Shown here: piece after piece, positions 1 to 6,496 of the stretch
How positions within the stretch are numbered: the stretch's first letter is position 1
Layout: each line of letters opens with the position of its first letter
Assembly (NCBI GenBank): GCA_934343915.1
Contig: CAKRIL010000047.1
Span: forward strand, 1-22,397
Direction: 5' to 3'
Length of the DNA: 22,397 bases
Origin: an uncultured Lachnospiraceae bacterium
GTDB lineage: Bacteria; Bacillota; Clostridia; Lachnospirales; Lachnospiraceae
Position numbers and translations under genes: made by a program
The notes under the pieces: model-generated
Seen by the model: the letters and a program-made list of their open reading frames with translations, nothing else
What the model was told of the DNA's origin: nothing
The model's database searches: none

Positions 1-22
1 CAAATGAAAGGAGACTAATTTT

Positions 23-850
23 ATGTACGAATTTACAGATGACTGCTTAATACATATTGACGAGATAGACAACGAACACAGACAGTTGTTCTCACTTCTC
101 AACGAGTCAATCGCAATGGTTGCCGAGACAGATGATGTGACTGCCATCTCCAATAATCTCGTGACAAAGCTCAAGGACTATGCGCTGAATCATTTTGCAC
201 ACGAGGAGGCATACATGGAGAGCATCCATGATCCGGAGCTCAGACTTCAGAAGCGCGAGCACGCAGCTTTTGCCGAGAAGATTAACTCCTTCGCACTCGA
301 CACAACATCGAAGGAGGCTGCAAGGGAATCCTTAAACGAGCTTCTCCGCTACCTCGTGAGATGGCTCTACAGACATATTTTGAGCAGCGATATGATGATA
401 GGCAAGACCGAGCCGAACGATCCGTTCGCATTCACAGACCGCTTTAAAACGGGAATAGAGCTTGTCGACGACGAGCACCGCACACTCTTTGAGATTATCA
501 AGGAGACCAACGACTTAATCTGCGCCGAACACCTTCACGACAAGTACGACAAGATTATGGAGCTCCTCGCAAAGTTAAAGGATTACACCGAGTTTCATTT
601 CCACGACGAGGAAATGCTCATGGAGCGCATAGGCTATCCGGGACTTGAGGCACAGAAGCATGCTCATGCCGCATTTGTCGAGCGTCTTGTCGACATCGAC
701 CTCAACACGCTCGATGAGATTGACAATGACCAGCAGTCATACCTTCTTGACCTCATCAACTTCCTTATAAGCTGGCTTACAAACCACATTCTTGTAAGTG
801 ATAAAAAGATTGGGGAATATGTTTACAATTCAGGTGTCAAAACATCATGA
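23..850 (+). CDS. Tandem-domain bacteriohemerythrin (275 aa)
   Basis: Two consecutive hemerythrin four-helix bundles, each expected to bind a non-heme di-iron site that carries O2 (storage, delivery, sensing or detoxification in an anaerobe). Domain 1 spans about residues 3-128 and domain 2 about 134-266. Visible ligands: domain 1 has H19, H57xxxE61, H80 and H118xxxxD123; domain 2 has H152, H192xxxE196, H215 and H255xxxxD260. In both domains the first His of the helix-3 HxxxH pair is Gln (Q76, Q211), so one usual iron ligand is missing in each copy. A single-domain bacteriohemerythrin is about 130 aa, so this is an in-frame duplication. There is no signal peptide or membrane segment, so it should be cytoplasmic. 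AAAGGAG lies 9 nt before the ATG. The promoter lies outside the window. The gene converges on a ferritin-like gene. Family assignment is secure; the physiological role is inferred. Confidence 0.93.
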   Translation: MYEFTDDCLIHIDEIDNEHRQLFSLLNESIAMVAETDDVTAISNNLVTKLKDYALNHFAHEEAYMESIHDPELRLQKREHAAFAEKINSFALDTTSKEAARESLNELLRYLVRWLYRHILSSDMMIGKTEPNDPFAFTDRFKTGIELVDDEHRTLFEIIKETNDLICAEHLHDKYDKIMELLAKLKDYTEFHFHDEEMLMERIGYPGLEAQKHAHAAFVERLVDIDLNTLDEIDNDQQSYLLDLINFLISWLTNHILVSDKKIGEYVYNSGVKTS

Positions 851-862
851 TTTATTTTAAAA

Positions 863-1095
863 GTATATAGCATGTTATATTTATGCATATCAGCTCCGTT
901 GTACGAAGCAAGTTATTCTAAGGGCTCTGAAAGAAGTATTTCTGCTTCCACCACCGTTGCAAAATCAGCCATCCATGGCTGTTTGCAACTCAGCCGGCAT
1001 CCATGCCGTCTGTGGCTGTACGATAAACAGAGCCCTAAGAACAACTAAGCTTCTTCCAAAAGTCGTGATATGCATAATTATAACATGCTATACAC
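863..1095. repeat. Large nested inverted-repeat element (MITE-like or structured RNA)
   Basis: This fills most of the 350-bp gap between the two genes. The ends are inverted repeats: 866-892 pairs with about 1068-1092 with one mismatch, and 905-929 pairs with 1028-1053 with few mismatches, giving an outer stem of roughly 65 bp broken by an internal loop. Inside are further hairpins: 956-989 (GTTGCAAA / TTTGCAAC arms around CAGCCA-TCCA-TGGCTG), 991-1018 (CAGCC / GGCTG around CGGCAT-CC-ATGCCG) and a weaker one at 929-950. No ORF, terminator U-tract or clear target-site duplication was seen. The shape fits a fold-back miniature element or a multi-branched structured RNA. I do not recognise a named family. 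Confidence 0.75.
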
Positions 1096-1141
1096 GATTA
1101 AGTTCATAGAGAATGTTTTGACACATGAATCATATTATATA

Positions 1142-1202
1142 AAAACACCCGAAGGGTAATTGCTCTCAACAATGAGAGTATCTGCCCTCCGGGTGATTTT
1201 TT
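1142..1202. terminator. Bidirectional rho-independent terminator
   Basis: The stem pairs 1146-1156 (CACCCGAAGGG) with 1185-1195 (CCCTCCGGGTG) and encloses a second hairpin CTCTCA...TGAGAG. Read on the minus strand it ends in five Ts (1145-1141), right after the ferritin-like gene. Read on the plus strand it ends in six Ts (1197-1202), so it can also stop transcripts from the hemerythrin side. Confidence 0.85.
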
Positions 1203-1659
1203 ACGCCATAGCGTTAGCTACCTTATACTTGTAAAGCATCTCGGCATGATTCTGCTCCTCAACCTGAATGTCCGCAAGGAGCTTTCTTAAGCTGCTGTCT
1301 CCGAATGCAAACACCTCGTTATTGTAGGTTCCTGATACAAGCTTCTCCGTTCCGATACAGTCTGTCGCAAGAAAGGCATCGTTCTTCTTATCCTCCGAGT
1401 CAGTCATCGAATTGTAGGTCGCCTTCGGTTCATAATCGCGCCCGTCGGAATCGTTGCAGTTGCACTCAGGCACGGTTCCCGAAAGCACCTTCGAAAGCGA
1501 ATCATAATGCTCCTGTTCCTTGCTCTTTAAGGTCTCAAAAAGCTTTTTAAGCTCAGGGTCTTTTGCCTGTTCGGCATACTTTGCGTATTTTTCCACACAG
1601 CACTTCTCCTGCGTCTGTAAGTCCTCGATTACCGTTCTCTCTTTTTCCTTTAAAACCAT
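1201..1659 (-). CDS. Ferritin-like / CotF-type spore-coat family protein (152 aa)
   Basis: A small all-helical protein with the ferritin-like arrangement of metal ligands: acidic residues near E18/E23, an ExxH at E48-H51, acidic residues near E105/E115 and a second ExxH at E135-H138. A short insertion around 62-90 holds two Cys (C66, C68), which is too few for a rubredoxin-like zinc or iron knuckle, so it is not a full rubrerythrin. The closest families I know are the CotF/'spore coat protein' ferritin-like proteins and rubrerythrin-like proteins of Clostridia; peroxide handling or a coat role are both possible. I place the start at the ATG ending at 1659 because GGAGGG sits 8 nt upstream. 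The reading frame stays open upstream but runs through a hairpin leader. It faces the hemerythrin gene, so two di-iron-type proteins are neighbours. Confidence 0.75.
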   Translation of the reverse strand: MVLKEKERTVIEDLQTQEKCCVEKYAKYAEQAKDPELKKLFETLKSKEQEHYDSLSKVLSGTVPECNCNDSDGRDYEPKATYNSMTDSEDKKNDAFLATDCIGTEKLVSGTYNNEVFAFGDSSLRKLLADIQVEEQNHAEMLYKYKVANAMA

Positions 1660-1681
1660 GATAACGCTCCCTCCATGTATG

Positions 1682-1738
1682 AATAATAAAAGATACAGAC
1701 ATCTGTACTGCCGACAGACAATCCGTATCTTTATTATT
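1682..1738. promoter_or_regulatory. Long dyad in the leader of the ferritin-like gene
   Basis: The arms 1682-1696 and 1725-1738 (AATAATAAAAGATAC / GTATCTTTATTATT) pair almost perfectly with one bulged base, and an inner TCTGT / ACAGA stem (1702-1706 with 1714-1718) extends it. It ends about 20 bp before the GGAGGG of the ferritin-like gene and lies about 40 bp past the patB stop. The tail on either side is not a clean U-tract, so an mRNA leader structure or an operator is as likely as a terminator. Confidence 0.5.
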
Positions 1739-1779
1739 TGCAATGAAGCTGCTCATTATTCGGGCTCCATGGGTATATT

Positions 1780-2982
1780 TTATTTTTTATTAAACACATA
1801 TTTGTCAAGCCTGTCAAATGCCTCGACAACCAGCGAATACGGAACCGCAAGATTCATTCTTATGGCATTCGGATTGTTAAACGGCCGCCCGTCCTGCCAC
1901 ACGACACCCACGGCGATTCCAGCCTTTATAAGCTCATCCATAGTCATACCATGCTCTCTACACCATTCACCGCAGTCAAGATACAGCATGTAAGTTCCCT
2001 CGGGCTTGGCAAGCTTCACGCCCTTAAAATTCCGTGTTATAAAATCATACGCGTAATTTACATTTTTTGTTATGACTGTTCGAAGCTCATCCGTCCATTC
2101 ATATCCTTCAGGCTTGTATGCTCCTATAAGTGCATACATGGAGAGCACATTCATACTGTTATAATGTGAAAGCTCAGACTGCTTTCTGACTCTGTCCCTG
2201 AGATATTTATTGTATATAATATGATACGAGCCTATGAGTCCTGCAAGATTGAAGGTCTTTGAAGGTGCATACACTGCAATGGTTCTGTTCTTCGCATCCT
2301 CCGACACGCTCTGTGTCGGAATATGCTTATGTCCGTCGAGAATTATGTCTGACCATATTTCATCGGAGACAACAACGCACTCGTTGTCCTTATATATCTG
2401 CATCGCCCGCTCAAGTTCTTCCCTCTCCCATACTCTTCCGCAAGGATTGTGAGGTGAACAGAACACGCAGAAATGAATATTGTTCTCCTTAATCTTTCTG
2501 TCCATATCCTCATAATCCATTCTCCACACGCCGTTTTCATCTTGAACGAGTGGTGAGTGTACGATTCTTCGTCCATTCGCCTCAAGCACTCTTGTGAAGC
2601 CAATGTAAGTCGGTGAATGCAGCAATACTGCCTCACCCGGTGCGGTAAATGCCTGTGCAGCCGACGCAAGGCAGCCGAGCACACCGTTTTCATAGCCGAT
2701 ATCCTCCTTGGCAAGTCCCGTCACACCGTTTCGCTTGTTCTGCCATTCAATTATTGAAGAATAATACTCATCTCTCGGCTCAAAATAACCGAACGCCGGA
2801 TGCTTTGTCCTTCCTATTATCTCCTCCTGTATGGTTGGCACCGTCGCAAAATTCATATCCGCAACCCACATGGGAATCCTGGAAAATCCGGACTTAATCT
2901 CCGCCCCTTCAAACGGAATCACATCAACCGCGATGGCATCTCTGCCTGTTCTGTCAATAATACTGTCAAAATCATATTTCAT
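1780..2982 (-). CDS. patB: PatB/MalY-type cystathionine beta-lyase (PLP aminotransferase fold, 400 aa)
   Basis: A fold-type I PLP enzyme of the MalY/PatB group, which cleaves C-S bonds of cystathionine or cysteine to pyruvate, ammonia and a thiol. Visible signatures: PMWVADMNFATVP near the N-terminus (residues 37-49), the SPHNPCGRVW motif (176-185), SDEIWSD with D207 pairing the pyridine nitrogen, and the Schiff-base lysine K242 in APSKTFN. Length matches the family (about 390-400 aa). I choose the ATG ending at 2982 because AGAAGGGA sits about 8 nt upstream; an in-frame ATG ending at 3006 has its purine-rich stretch too far away. It follows the amidohydrolase by 58 bp in the same direction, so the two are probably co-transcribed under the MerR-side promoter region. 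The substrate is not fixed by sequence. Confidence 0.88.
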   Translation of the reverse strand: MKYDFDSIIDRTGRDAIAVDVIPFEGAEIKSGFSRIPMWVADMNFATVPTIQEEIIGRTKHPAFGYFEPRDEYYSSIIEWQNKRNGVTGLAKEDIGYENGVLGCLASAAQAFTAPGEAVLLHSPTYIGFTRVLEANGRRIVHSPLVQDENGVWRMDYEDMDRKIKENNIHFCVFCSPHNPCGRVWEREELERAMQIYKDNECVVVSDEIWSDIILDGHKHIPTQSVSEDAKNRTIAVYAPSKTFNLAGLIGSYHIIYNKYLRDRVRKQSELSHYNSMNVLSMYALIGAYKPEGYEWTDELRTVITKNVNYAYDFITRNFKGVKLAKPEGTYMLYLDCGEWCREHGMTMDELIKAGIAVGVVWQDGRPFNNPNAIRMNLAVPYSLVVEAFDRLDKYVFNKK

Positions 2983-3040
2983 ATTGTGTATTCCCTTCTG
3001 AGCCATAACAACCTAAGGTTAATGGGTTTCCTCTTTTATT

Positions 3041-4321
3041 TTATAAAAATTTATCCAGCTCCTGTTCAACAAGCTTATTTATCCTGACCTTAGGCTTGTC
3101 AATCACTCTGCCCCTTGCTATAACCATGTCCACATTCCTAAGTGCCACAAGATTGTCCAGCGGGTTCTCCTTAGTCACTATCATATCTGCACACTTTCCG
3201 ACCTCTATGCTTCCCGTCACATCACCGATTCCCGCAAGCTCTGCGCTTCTTTTTGTTGCCGTATAGAGTGCAAAGGCATTTGATACGCCCGTATATTTGT
3301 GGAAATAGCACAGCTCTCTCCAGAAGTCATACTGTGTTATCCAAGGACAGCCAACATCGTTTCCAAGCACGACCGGAATATCATTAGCAAGAGCCGCCTT
3401 CGAGCATTCAACAATTCCCTCAAAAACTATGTTTCCATTGTACTGCTCAACCTCCGTGGCATTGGTGAGTGACCTGTCAAAAAGTGCATACGGAACAGCA
3501 GGTGATATTGTCGTACAAAGAAAAGCGTTCTTCTCCTTAAAAAGTCTTAGCATCTCATCATCCGGCTTTGCTCCATGTTCTATCGAGTCAACTCCGTTTT
3601 CAAGTGCGACTTTCACGCCCTCCGGAGACTCAACATGTGCCGCAACCTTATAGCCCGCCGCATGTGCCTTATCACACACCGCTTTCACCATCTCGGGCTT
3701 CATCTTAAGCTCTCCCGGAACACCCTTCTCCTTGGCATCGAGCACACCTCCGGTTATCATAAGCTTAACAAGGTCAACCTTCTCGTTCTCGGCATGTTCA
3801 AGCTGCTTAAGTGCCTCGTCAATGCTTCCCGCTGCAACGGCAACCGAACCTGCCATATGTCCGCCCGGCACCGATATTCCCTCATTGGCTGCAAGAATAC
3901 GAGGTCCGATTTTCTTACCTGCTGCCACCTCATCCCTTAGTCTTGTATCGAAGTCTCCAAGACCTCCTACCGTTCGGATTGTCGTGACTCCGCTGAGCAG
4001 CTCCGTCTTCGCAAAATCAGCTACCACCTTATATGCCACAGCTCTTGAAAGTGCGGTTCCCATAAGTGTCTTTACAAGCTTCTCATTGTCTCGCTGCTTC
4101 TTCTGCGGCTTGCCGTTTCCCGCAAGGTGAACATGCATATTGATAAGTCCCGGCATAATGTAGCGCCCTCCAAGGTCGATTACCTTAATATCTGCCGCCC
4201 TTGGAACCTCTTTTTCAATTCCGGTTATTTTCTCACCGTCAGTCAATATCACCATGCCTTCTTTTACCTGCATATCCTTATCACCGTCAAGGATCTTACC
4301 GTTGATATAGACATATTTCAT
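3041..4321 (-). CDS. Metal-dependent amidohydrolase, imidazolonepropionase/prolidase-like (426 aa)
   Basis: Amidohydrolase superfamily TIM barrel of the COG1228-like group, which includes imidazolonepropionases and Xaa-Pro or Xaa-Arg dipeptidases. Metal site residues are visible in order: H63-V-H65, the carbamylatable K186 (VKLMITGG), H229 (AAHVES), H249 (SIEHG) and D322 (GNDVG). The family's C-terminal GSIEVGKCADMIV segment, part of the flanking beta-sandwich, is present. There is no signal peptide, so it is cytoplasmic. The start at 4321 is set by GGAGG 7 nt upstream; the frame stays open ten codons further without a good site. It is the first gene of a two-gene operon with the PatB-type lyase and is divergent from a MerR regulator, which suggests controlled breakdown of a dipeptide or sulfur-containing amide. 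The exact substrate is unknown. Confidence 0.85.
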   Translation of the reverse strand: MKYVYINGKILDGDKDMQVKEGMVILTDGEKITGIEKEVPRAADIKVIDLGGRYIMPGLINMHVHLAGNGKPQKKQRDNEKLVKTLMGTALSRAVAYKVVADFAKTELLSGVTTIRTVGGLGDFDTRLRDEVAAGKKIGPRILAANEGISVPGGHMAGSVAVAAGSIDEALKQLEHAENEKVDLVKLMITGGVLDAKEKGVPGELKMKPEMVKAVCDKAHAAGYKVAAHVESPEGVKVALENGVDSIEHGAKPDDEMLRLFKEKNAFLCTTISPAVPYALFDRSLTNATEVEQYNGNIVFEGIVECSKAALANDIPVVLGNDVGCPWITQYDFWRELCYFHKYTGVSNAFALYTATKRSAELAGIGDVTGSIEVGKCADMIVTKENPLDNLVALRNVDMVIARGRVIDKPKVRINKLVEQELDKFL

Positions 4322-4344
4322 ACCGATACCTCCCATTCTTTTCT

Positions 4345-4384
4345 TTGACACATTAATTCATGTATGTTAATTTTAACATATAAT
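4345..4384. promoter_or_regulatory. Divergent promoter region with MerR-operator-like dyad
   Basis: The 85-bp gap between the amidohydrolase and merR starts carries an inverted repeat TATGTTAA-TT-TTAACATA at 4363-4380. On the plus strand TTGACA (4345-4350) is followed after 17 bp by TAATTT (4368-4373), and a TATAAT sits at 4379-4384. MerR proteins bind dyads between or around -35 and -10 boxes, so self- and operon-control from here is a reasonable inference. Exact promoter assignment is uncertain. Confidence 0.5.
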
Positions 4385-4406
4385 TATCAGTTTTAGGGAG
4401 TTTTTT

Positions 4407-4853
4407 ATGTATACAATAGGTCAAATTTCAGAAATGTTCAATATTCCCGTCTCGACTCTCCGCTACTACGACAAGGAAGGTCTTTTTCCTAACATGAAAA
4501 GGGAATCAAATATAAGAAAATTCGACGACTCGGAGATAGAGACTCTCCGCATCATTGAATGCCTTAAAAAATCGGGCATGGAGATTAAGGACATCCGCCG
4601 CTACATGGAGCTGTGCTCTAAGGGCAGCTCAACCTACGCCGAGCGCAAGGCTCTTTTTGAGAAGCAGCGCGAGTCCGTTGAAGGTGAGATAGCGCGCCTT
4701 GAAAAGACGCTCAATATGTTAAAATTCAAGTGCTGGTACTATGATCAGGCAATCGCCGACGGAAACGAGGAGCACATAAGAGAAATGCTCCCCGATAAAC
4801 TTCCTGCAGATATACAGGTTGTATACGACAAGGCACATGCAAAAACCTCCTGA
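4407..4853 (+). CDS. MerR-family transcriptional regulator (148 aa)
   Basis: N-terminal winged helix-turn-helix with the family pattern YTIGQISEMFNIPVSTLRYYD (residues 2-22), then the wing and the IETLRIIECLKKSGMEIKDIRRYMEL helices, followed by a coiled-coil dimerisation helix at about 80-112. The C-terminal tail is short and has no multi-Cys metal-binding loop (only C54, C69 and C109 are seen), so it is not a classical mercury- or zinc-type MerR. It resembles the AdhR/YraB-like stress or metabolite regulators. GGGAG lies 7 nt before the ATG. Divergent orientation to the amidohydrolase-patB operon makes that operon its likely target. The gene's last codons form the left arm of a terminator. 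Confidence 0.9.
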   Translation: MYTIGQISEMFNIPVSTLRYYDKEGLFPNMKRESNIRKFDDSEIETLRIIECLKKSGMEIKDIRRYMELCSKGSSTYAERKALFEKQRESVEGEIARLEKTLNMLKFKCWYYDQAIADGNEEHIREMLPDKLPADIQVVYDKAHAKTS

Positions 4854-4890
4854 ATACAATTATTGATACATTATATTCAGGAGGCCTTTT
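4846..4890. terminator. Bidirectional terminator overlapping the merR stop
   Basis: A perfect 11-bp stem pairs CCTCCTGAATA (4846-4856) with TATTCAGGAGG (4874-4884). It is followed by CCTTTT on the plus strand and preceded by AAAAA (4841-4845), which reads as a U-tract on the minus strand. It can end both merR and the converging uracil permease transcript. The merR stop codon TGA (4851-4853) lies inside the left arm. Confidence 0.85.
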
Positions 4891-4927
4891 ATCAGCATGT
4901 TTTTATTGCCTGATTTTTCATTTTTGA

Positions 4928-6307
4928 TTATTTTTCTTCCTCAGGATGGATGCTGACACCGCGGTTCATATCTCCCTGTGGGTTCTTACCGAACTCATAA
5001 TCATTGCCCGGAAGAATTGCATTGAGAATTATTCCGGCTATTGCAGCTATTGCAAGACCTGTGAGAGTGATTGATGTTCCGCCCACATTGAATGTGAGTC
5101 CCGATGAGAAGCCAAGTCCGCATACTAAAATTACAGCAGCTATTACAAGATTTCTTGATTTTGTAAAATCAACCTGGTTTTCAACCACGTTTCTCACACC
5201 GATTGCAGAAATCATACCGTAAAGCATAATGCTGACGCCTCCGATGATTGCAGAAGGCATTGAGCCGATAATCTCGGATACTTTAGGAATGAAGCTTAAC
5301 ACAATCGCAAATACTGCCGCTATTCTTATAACCCTCGGGTCATGTACATGGCTGAGCTCAAGAACTCCCGTGTTCTCACCATAGGTTGTGTTGGCAGGAC
5401 CGCCGAATAATGACGAGAGAGAGGTTGCAAGTCCGTCACCGATGAGCGTTCTGTGAAGTCCCGGGTCAGCGATGAAGTTGCTTCCGACGGTAGCTGAGAT
5501 TGCAGACATATCCCCGATATGTTCCATCATGGTTGCAAGAGCGATAGGTGCCATCACAAGAATACCTGTAATGTCAAACTTGCATATCTGAAACGGCGGA
5601 AGTCCGACAAAGCTTGCACTTGCCACGCCTGCGAAGTTGAGTATCGATGTTCCGTCAGGATTGGTCACACCGCAGAGATGGAGAATAAGCGCAACAATAT
5701 ATGAAATTACAACTCCCATGAGAATAGGAATGATTCTGAACATTCCCTTGCCCCATATATTGAACACGATGATTACACCGAGTGCTATAAGAGCTATGAG
5801 CCAGTTGGTAGAAGCATTGCTTACTGCCGAAGGCGCAAGGCTTAAACCGATACATATGATAATAGGTCCCGTAACCACCGGTGGAAGGAATCTCATAACC
5901 TTGTTCACACCCACAAGCTTGATTATAAGTGCGAGTACCAGATACAAAAGTCCTGCAACAACCACACCGCCGCAGGCATAAGGGAACTTCTCAGCCATCG
6001 TCATTGCAGCATACTTTCCCGTGTCAAGACCTGCCATTGTGGCATAACCTCCGAGGAATGCGAAGGATGAACCTAAGAATGCCGGCACCTTCATCTTAGA
6101 ACAGATGTGAAAAAATAAAGTACCGACACCTGCGAAGAATAATGTAACCTGAATGGACAGCCCCTGTCCTTCAAAATATCCTCCAACAAGAATCGGTACC
6201 AAAATGGTTGCTCCGAACATTGCGAACATATGCTGCAAGCCGAGTAGGAGCATTTTCGGAACGCCAAGCGTTCTCGCGTCTTTGATTGCTTCGTTTTTGT
6301 TGCTCAT
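4928..6307 (-). CDS. uraA: Uracil permease, NCS2 family (459 aa)
   Basis: A polytopic inner-membrane nucleobase:H+ symporter of the NCS2/UraA type. Visible signatures: LLLGLQHMFAMFGATILVP at the first membrane segment, GSSFAFLGGYA (79-89), the substrate-site motif MMEHIGDMSAI with E262, and GGPANTTYGENTG with E311, which correspond to the two uracil-contacting glutamates of E. coli UraA. The EHIG motif separates uracil carriers from xanthine/urate carriers, so uracil is the best-supported substrate. Length is normal for the family. The start at 6307 is chosen because GAGGAGG sits 6 nt upstream; the longer frame lacks a site. It has its own promoter (6371-6399) and a leader hairpin just before the ribosome site. 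It stands alone, away from other pyrimidine genes. Confidence 0.9.
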   Translation of the reverse strand: MSNKNEAIKDARTLGVPKMLLLGLQHMFAMFGATILVPILVGGYFEGQGLSIQVTLFFAGVGTLFFHICSKMKVPAFLGSSFAFLGGYATMAGLDTGKYAAMTMAEKFPYACGGVVVAGLLYLVLALIIKLVGVNKVMRFLPPVVTGPIIICIGLSLAPSAVSNASTNWLIALIALGVIIVFNIWGKGMFRIIPILMGVVISYIVALILHLCGVTNPDGTSILNFAGVASASFVGLPPFQICKFDITGILVMAPIALATMMEHIGDMSAISATVGSNFIADPGLHRTLIGDGLATSLSSLFGGPANTTYGENTGVLELSHVHDPRVIRIAAVFAIVLSFIPKVSEIIGSMPSAIIGGVSIMLYGMISAIGVRNVVENQVDFTKSRNLVIAAVILVCGLGFSSGLTFNVGGTSITLTGLAIAAIAGIILNAILPGNDYEFGKNPQGDMNRGVSIHPEEEK

Positions 6308-6325
6308 TGTAACCTCCTCATTTGA

Positions 6326-6358
6326 ATGACACGCCTTAACGCACTGTATGCATGTCAT
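6326..6358 (-). promoter_or_regulatory. Hairpin in the uraA 5' leader
   Basis: The arms ATGACACGC (6326-6334) and GCATGTCAT (6350-6358) form a 9-bp stem with one G-U pair in the uraA transcript. The structure starts about 6 nt upstream of the ribosome binding site and lies wholly inside the leader predicted from the promoter. I do not see the PyrR-binding loop consensus, so I cannot assign pyrimidine attenuation to it. Confidence 0.45.
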
Positions 6359-6370
6359 GGTATTTGTTCA

Positions 6371-6399
6371 AATATAACAAAAATTGAAAAGGAATACAA
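6371..6399 (-). promoter_or_regulatory. Sigma-A type promoter of uraA
   Basis: On the minus strand TTGTAT (6399-6394), a 17-bp spacer and TATATT (6376-6371) precede the uraA start by about 60 bp. Confidence 0.65.
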
Positions 6400-6467
6400 T
6401 GATAATTATTAAAAAATTATAAAAAATTGTATTTCATATTACATGCTTTATTTTATTTTGGAAGCTC

Positions 6468-6496
6468 ACTCAATACTTACCCATCAGATATTGAGT
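6468..6496 (-). terminator. Weak hairpin at the end of pgi
   Basis: ACTCAATA (6468-6475) pairs with TATTGAGT (6489-6496); the pgi stop codon (6484-6486) is in the loop. The downstream side is A/T-rich but lacks a clean run of Ts, so termination here is uncertain. Confidence 0.35.

Noticed and set aside
1201..1659. Full rubrerythrin
   Set aside because: Only two close Cys are present, so there is no rubredoxin-type Cys4 site, and the protein is shorter than a rubrerythrin.
6308..6483. Purine or PRPP riboswitch upstream of the permease
   Set aside because: The predicted leader is under 60 nt and shows none of the conserved three-way-junction sequence.
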